Source: Sapria himalayana
Taxonomy: Eukaryota; Streptophyta; Magnoliopsida; Malpighiales; Rafflesiaceae
Direction: 5' to 3'
NCBI GenBank assembly: GCA_029783825.1
Contig: JAREIK010000803.1
Coordinates: forward strand, 1 to 64,000
Length of the DNA: 64,000 bases
Positions 58,412 to 64,000 of this stretch are shown here, piece after piece. Position 1 is the stretch's first letter; the number at the start of each line of letters is the position of its first letter. The notes under the pieces were generated by a model that was not told the DNA's origin, made no database searches, and worked only from the letters and a program-made list of their open reading frames with translations. The translations under genes and the position numbers were made by a program.

Positions 58412-59500
58412 GTTTGTAAAATGTCGTCAAACATTAACGTTGTCATATCCCCTGGTTTGTATAATGTTGTCATATGCCACAATTGTATCACTGGATCTTG
58501 GCTCTACAAAAGATGAAAATAGAATATGGTCAGCCTTGATATGAGTGCTAGCCACTAGTTGTCTAATTCAAGTGTTATGGGTAAGGCGAAGTGGGGGGGG
58601 ATGGAAGAGTAGTCGAGGTGTGGTGATGTACCTACTGGAACTGGTAGCCCATGAGGAAAGAAGGCTGTAGTACTTCTTTATTGTCTCCCAATGTCTCACA
58701 AATAGAGTAAAATCACTAGCATCATCTTATTCTTTCTAGAAGCACCCCTCTCGGCTCTCTAACCATTATCGTGCAGAGAAAGTAGTGTTGTATTCTTGTT
58801 GACTATCCTAATTTCACTAGATCTGGGTCTAGTTTTAGATTGCTTACTTACCTTTGACAAATCTCTCATAAAATAGAGTGTCTTCTCGCCAAGCACATAT
58901 GTCTGCTAATTAGTGCATCATTTCCAATAGTGAATGCAGGTTCATGGATGTTGCAAATCTGGTCAGCTACACTCTTGAGCATACTCAAGTTTTTCAGTAC
59001 ATGTATCACTTCATCAATCCTCTCACATGACGAGTAGTCCGATCTTGATCTGTCAGTATGTATACTAATTGAGTATTATTTCCTTTTTTGAGGTCATCTC
59101 TCATAGTGCTCTAGTGATTATCATTATTTCTTTTTTAGCAACAAAAATAAGCAACAAATGCTCACAAAGAAAATATGTGCATCTACTCCTTGCACCATGT
59201 ATCCTCCCCCACTACGCCACTTCACCATATAGCCTATTATGTCATGGGTCATAAGTTTTAGTATTATGCGTGTAGTCTTAAGCTGGGAAATTATTTTCTC
59301 CAAATTACCTAAGTCAATATATTCTTGTATCTCATAAGAATTATATTCACAAAATCTCACACACACACACACACACACGAGTTTAGATTAGAGGGGGAGA
59401 AAGAGGGAGGTGGGGAAGAGGAATGTAATGTTCTTGTTAATCTCAAAAATAGAAAATGATCCATGTATACTAGGTAATATTTGTAATAATATTTAAATTG
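58412..59500. other. Non-satellite insertion with a possible gene fragment on the minus strand
   Basis: About 1.1 kb, richer in GC than the satellite and not repeated elsewhere in the window. On the minus strand, 59,045-58,855 has normal coding-like composition: RIDEVIHVLKNLSMLKSVAD, QICNIHEPAFTIGNDALIS and, after a shift, YVLGEKTLYFMRDLSK, immediately followed by GTAAG (58,853), a plausible donor. I do not recognise the protein. A GGGGGGGG run lies at 58,594-58,601, (CA)n at 59,360-59,378, and a purine-rich stretch at 59,389-59,422. Confidence 0.4.
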
Positions 59501-62500
59501 AATTATTAAGATTATTATAACAAAATATTATTGCTTAGCTTCTGAATCATTTTAATATTTGTAATAATATTTTAAATGATATATATCTTATTAATAATAA
59601 ATTATTAATTTATTTTTTGATCATTATTAGAATATTTATCAATAAAAATGTTTATATCGAATTTATATGATATATAAATATAATGATTATTCTTACTAAA
59701 TATTATATTCACTTTTGAAACAAAATTTTAAATTATAATATTTTCAAAGGTTATAATCTTTGAAAATTTGAAAAATCAAAAAAATATTTTTTTTTATTAT
59801 TTCATTGTTAAAATAAAACCTAAACACCACTAAATGCCTAAACACTTAAATCACTAAACTACAAAATCCTGATACTGCTATATAGATAATCCTTTAAACC
59901 GGTATACACTAAATAATAATTAATAAATCTCATTTTTATTTGTTTTCATTATAATTTAAAAAAATCATTTAGATTTTTAGTTTTTTATTTGTATATCTAT
60001 ATTAATTATAAAATAAATTATGAGTTAAAAATATAATTTATAAAAATTATTTTTCATCAAAAAATAGATAATCTTATAAAAAGAATAAAAATTTAAAAAA
60101 CAAATAATTATTATTTAGTAATATATTTTGTTTTGTTTTTGAATCATTTTAGGTTTTGATATTATATTTTAAGTAATATCAATCTTATTCATAATAGATT
60201 TTCAATTTATTTTTTGATAATTATTAAAATATCTATCAATAAAATTGTTTATATTGAATTTATATGATATATAATTATTATGATTATTATAAATAAATAG
60301 TGTATTCACTTTTGAAAATAATTTAAAAATTATTATATTTTCAAGAGTTATAACCTTAAAAAATGAGAAAAAATAATAAATATAAATTTTTTGTTATTTT
60401 ATTTTTTAAATAAAACCTATAGATCATTAAATAATTACTTACTTAAATCAGTAAGCTCATAAACCCCGAAACCCCTGAATACATAAACCTCTTAAAAGCT
60501 ATATTCTACTTATTAAATAAGAAATCTCATTTATATTTGTATTTATTATAATTTTAAATATTCATTTTAATTATTTATAGTTTAATTTTTTAGAAAAATT
60601 AATTCAAATAAATTTCGAATGAGACAAATAATATTTAAATAATTTATATTTAATCAAAAAAAAATATAAGCTTAAAAAAGAAGAAAAAATTTAAAAATTA
60701 AATATTATTATTTAGTAATATATTTTGATTTGATTTTAAATCATTTTGTGTTATGTAAATATATTTTAATTAATATTTAGATTTTTAATAATAGTTTGTT
60801 AATTTAATTTTTGATCATTATTATAATATCTAACATTAAAATTATTTATATTTAATTTATATGATATATAATTAGTAAGATTAATATAATTATAAATGCT
60901 ATTCACATTTCAAAAAATTTTAAATATTATTTTCTTTTCAAAGATTATAACCTTTGAAAATCAAAAAAAAATCAAAAAAAAAAATTTTTATTTTTATTAT
61001 ATAAAGAAAACCTATAAACCACTAAATGCCTAAAAACATAAATTGCTAAACTTCTAAACGACAAAACTCCTAAATAATTTAACGATTAAACTGGTATACT
61101 ATATATAATAAATAATAAATCTCATTTTTATTAGTATTCATTATAAATTTAAATATACATCTTAATTATTTATTAGTTTATTTTTATAATAATATAAATT
61201 AAAATATAAATTATTAGTGAGACAAATATAATTTAAAAAATTAATTTTTCATCAAAAAAGATATAAGCATATAAATGGATACAAAGATTTAAAAATTTAA
61301 AATTAATATTTAGTAAAATATTTCACTTTGATTTGATTCATTTTAGGTTTTGCAAATATATTTAAACAATATTTATCTTATTAATAATTGTTTATTATTT
61401 TTTTATGATCATTATTATAATATATACCAATAAAATAATTTATATTGAATTTATATGATATTTAATTATTATTATTATTAACTTCGTATTTAATTCACTT
61501 TTCAAAAAAAAATTAAAAATTATTATATTTTCAAAGGTTATAACCTTGAAAAATGAGAAAATATAACAAAAATACTTTTCTTTATTTTATTTTTTAAATA
61601 AAACTTATAAACCACTAAATGACTAAATACTAAAATGACTAAATTTCTAATCCCCGAAGCTCATAAATACTCAAAACATTAAATTAGTATATTCTAAATA
61701 ATAAATCATAATTCTCATTTTTATTAGTATTCATTATAATTTTAAATATTCATTTTAATTATTTATCAGTTTATTTTTATAGAAATATTAATTACAAAAT
61801 AAATTATTAGTGAGACATATATAAGTTAAATAATTTATTTTTCATTAAAAAAATATATGCTTATAAAAAGAGGCAAAATTTTAAAAATAAAAAATTATTT
61901 TTTATTAATATATCTTATTTTGATTTTGAATCATTTTAGATTCTACAATTATATTTTAATTTAGATCATTCTTATTAATACTAGTTTATTAATTAATTTA
62001 TTGATCATTATTATAATATTTATTAATAAAATTATTTATATTAATTTACATTATAAAAAATTATTAAGAATAATATAACTAAATATTATATTCACATTTT
62101 AAAAAAATTAAAATTTATTATATTTTCAATAGTTATAAACTTCAAAAATTAAAAAAAAATCAAAAAATTAAATTTTTTAATTTTTCATTCTTTAAATAAA
62201 AACTATAAATCACTAAAGGTCTAAACAATTAAATTACAAAACTCCTAAACCACAAAATACCTAAATACTTAATCCATTAAACCGGTATATCCTGAATAAT
62301 AAATAATAAATCTCAATTTTATTTATATTCATTATAATTTTAAATATTCATTTTAATTATTTATTAGTTAATTATTATAGAATTATAAATTACAAAATAA
62401 ATTATGAGTAAGACAAATATAATTTAAATAATTTATTTTTAAAAACAAAAATATAAACTTATAAAAAAGCAAAACATTAAAAATAATTATTATTTAGTAA

Positions 62501-63074
62501 TATATTTTACTTTGATTTTGAATAAATTTAGATTTTGCAAATATATTTTAAATAATATCGATCTTATTAATAATAGTTTATTAATTTATTTTTGATCATT
62601 ATTATAATATCTAGCAATGTAATTATTTATATTGAATTTAAATCACTTATAATTATTAAGATTATTATAACTTAATATTATATTTACATTTGAAAAAATT
62701 TAAAAATTATTATATTTTCAAATGTTATAAACTTTGAAAATGTGAAAAAATATCAAAAATAATTTTTTTGTTATTTCATTATTAAAATAAAACTAATAAA
62801 CCTCTAAAACCTAAAAACATAAATCACTAAACTTCTAAACGACAAAACCTCTAAATACTTAAACCATTAAACTGGTATACATTAATAATAATTCATAAAT
62901 CTCATTTTAATTTTTATTCAATATAATTTTAAATTTTTATTTAAATTATTTAATAGTTTTTTTTAGAAATATTAATTAGAAAATAAATTATTAGTAAGAC
63001 AGATATAATTTAAATTAAACCGGTATACAATAAATAATAAAGAATTAATATCATTTTTTTCATTATAATTTTAA
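59501..63074 (-). repeat. Same satellite, minus-oriented block, six monomers
   Basis: Palindrome-like cores at about 59,746, 60,344, 60,940, 61,533, 62,128 and 62,720 (spacing 598, 596, 593, 595, 592), each followed by the reversed patch (for example AAACCACTAAATGCCTAAAA and ATTAAACCGGTATATCC). Later cores have lost symmetry (AATAGTTATAAACTTC at 62,128). Between 63,010 and 63,074 a partial monomer repeats AAACCGGTATAC out of phase. Confidence 0.9.
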
Positions 63075-63629
63075 AGATTTATTTTTGCTGTATATGTAAT
63101 TTGTCTTTACTTAATAATTTGTTTTAATATTTTCATGTAAGTGCAGGAAAAGAAATATTAAAAGCCCGGGGATGCAGCAGTAGCACAATAATGGAGGTCT
63201 CGCTGACCGGCTGAAATTTTAGGAGCACAGCCTAGCCCGGTCCATGATCCGACCCGCTTCGGTTAAATGAATCGGGTGTTTATTTTCTGTATAAAAATAT
63301 TTGTATTTATTTTTCGGGTGGCCTTTTTTTTGAACCGGTTGAACTATTCATCGTCTCTTCTCCTCTCTCTCTACGTGATTTCGCGACTGCCGAATGATGC
63401 ATACTGTAAGACATTATTTATTGGTTTTAATCTGTAACGCATAAGCATTTTCTGGTGGAGGTAGCTAGTCGTACTGAGCGACTAGCGAACCACGTTATTT
63501 GTTGTGTTTATTTCTCGTTTTGATTCTGTCGTGGATGCTTATGGATTGGGATATATATTGCTTGTTTCTGTGTTTTCTTTGTTTTCTATTTCTTAATCTT
63601 ACTACCCGTGGAAGCGCGATTGCCCAACA
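63075..63629. mobile_element. Insertion of about 555 bp in the satellite, possible solo LTR
   Basis: A GC-richer unique segment interrupts a monomer. AATTTTAA stands immediately on both sides (63,067-63,074 and 63,629-63,636), possibly an 8-bp target duplication, though such a word is common here. Inside are AGCCCGGGGATGCAGCAG, a TATA-like TGTATAAAAATA at about 63,278, a pyrimidine-rich TCTCTTCTCCTCTCTCTC, and an end at ATTGCCCAAC. The TATA-plus-leader layout resembles a retrotransposon LTR; however, no TG...CA with matching duplication and no clear inverted termini were found. Confidence 0.4.
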
Positions 63630-64000
63630 ATTTTAATATTTATTTGTTTATTTTTATATAAATATTAATTACAAAATAAATTACAAGTTAGACAAATATA
63701 ATTTATATAAATTATTTTTCATCAAAAAAATATAAATAAACTTTTAAAAAGAAAAAAAAATTTAAAACAAAAAATTATTATATAGTAATATATTTTGTTT
63801 TGCTTCTGAATCATTTTTGAGTTTGTAATTATATTTTAATTGATATCTATTTTATTAATAATAGATTATTATTTTATTTTTTGATAATAATTAGAATATC
63901 TATCAATAAAATTCTATATATTGAATTTATATGAAATATAAATATATTGATTATTATAACTAAATATTAAATTCACTTTTGAAAAAAATTAAAAATTATT
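63630..64000 (-). repeat. Satellite, minus-oriented, continues past the window
   Basis: It resumes with TTTATTTTTATATAAATATT, AATTACAAAATAAATTAC and then TTGCTTCTGAATCATTTTTG, the same landmarks as in the preceding monomers, so the interrupted monomer continues after the insertion. Confidence 0.85.

Overview
The window is nuclear DNA of a land plant, most likely a flowering plant, and consists almost entirely of transposable elements and their debris. No intact host gene was found. The evidence is seven plant-type LINE (L1-like) copies whose ORF1 has DUF4283 plus a zinc knuckle and whose ORF2 has a C-terminal RNase H; CACTA (En/Spm) DNA-transposon ends; a Ty1/copia gag relic; and broken, intron-bearing pieces of plant genes (mitochondrial ATP synthase gamma, AP-4 sigma, a receptor-like kinase, an HD-Zip I homeobox gene). 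There are no bacterial gene clusters, no rRNA or tRNA that I could see, and no CRISPR.

1-17,145: a head-to-tail pile of minus-strand LINEs. Reading down the minus strand, LINE 3' pieces (15.4-17.1, 13.3-14.4, 10.0-11.1, 8.9-9.65 kb) each run into a purine-rich 9-bp microsatellite (GAAGAATAA on the minus strand, TTCTTATTC on the plus), and each microsatellite runs into the 5' side of the next LINE. The last one is a LINE 5' half (3,155 down to 1) that leaves the window inside its reverse transcriptase. The arrays are 0.35-5.7 kb long. The same arrangement recurs at 43.1-55.3 kb, where a 3.6 kb array lies between two LINEs.

17,146-43,140: nested CACTA elements. A 12.0 kb element (here E, 22,832-34,858) has matched CACTA ends and a TAA target-site duplication. 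It sits inside an older, reversed relative (D, 17,146-22,831 plus 34,859-38,164). D abuts a third remnant (F, 38,165-43,140), which carries pieces of three unrelated host genes. E also carries host-gene fragments, including two splice-competent pieces of mitochondrial ATP synthase gamma.

43,141-55,332: LINE copies A2 (5' part) and A3 (internally deleted) with the 3.6 kb array between them. Their ORFs are recognisable but broken by stops and deletions.

55,333-64,000: a very AT-rich satellite of about 600-bp monomers. Each monomer has a palindrome (AAAGGTTATAACCTTT or a variant) and a telomere-like TTTAGGG-derived patch. The monomers are head-to-tail but switch strand at about 57,865, and two unrelated segments interrupt them (58.4-59.5 and 63.08-63.63 kb).

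The strongest candidate for something undescribed is the LINE and microsatellite concatemer. Every LINE has the same orientation, every array is the 3' tail of one LINE and the 5' neighbour of another, and the last 75 or so bases of the LINEs are conserved while the rest of the 3' UTR is not. This suggests a LINE family that integrates into its own tail-derived microsatellite. Identities and boundaries come from reading alone; no database search was possible.
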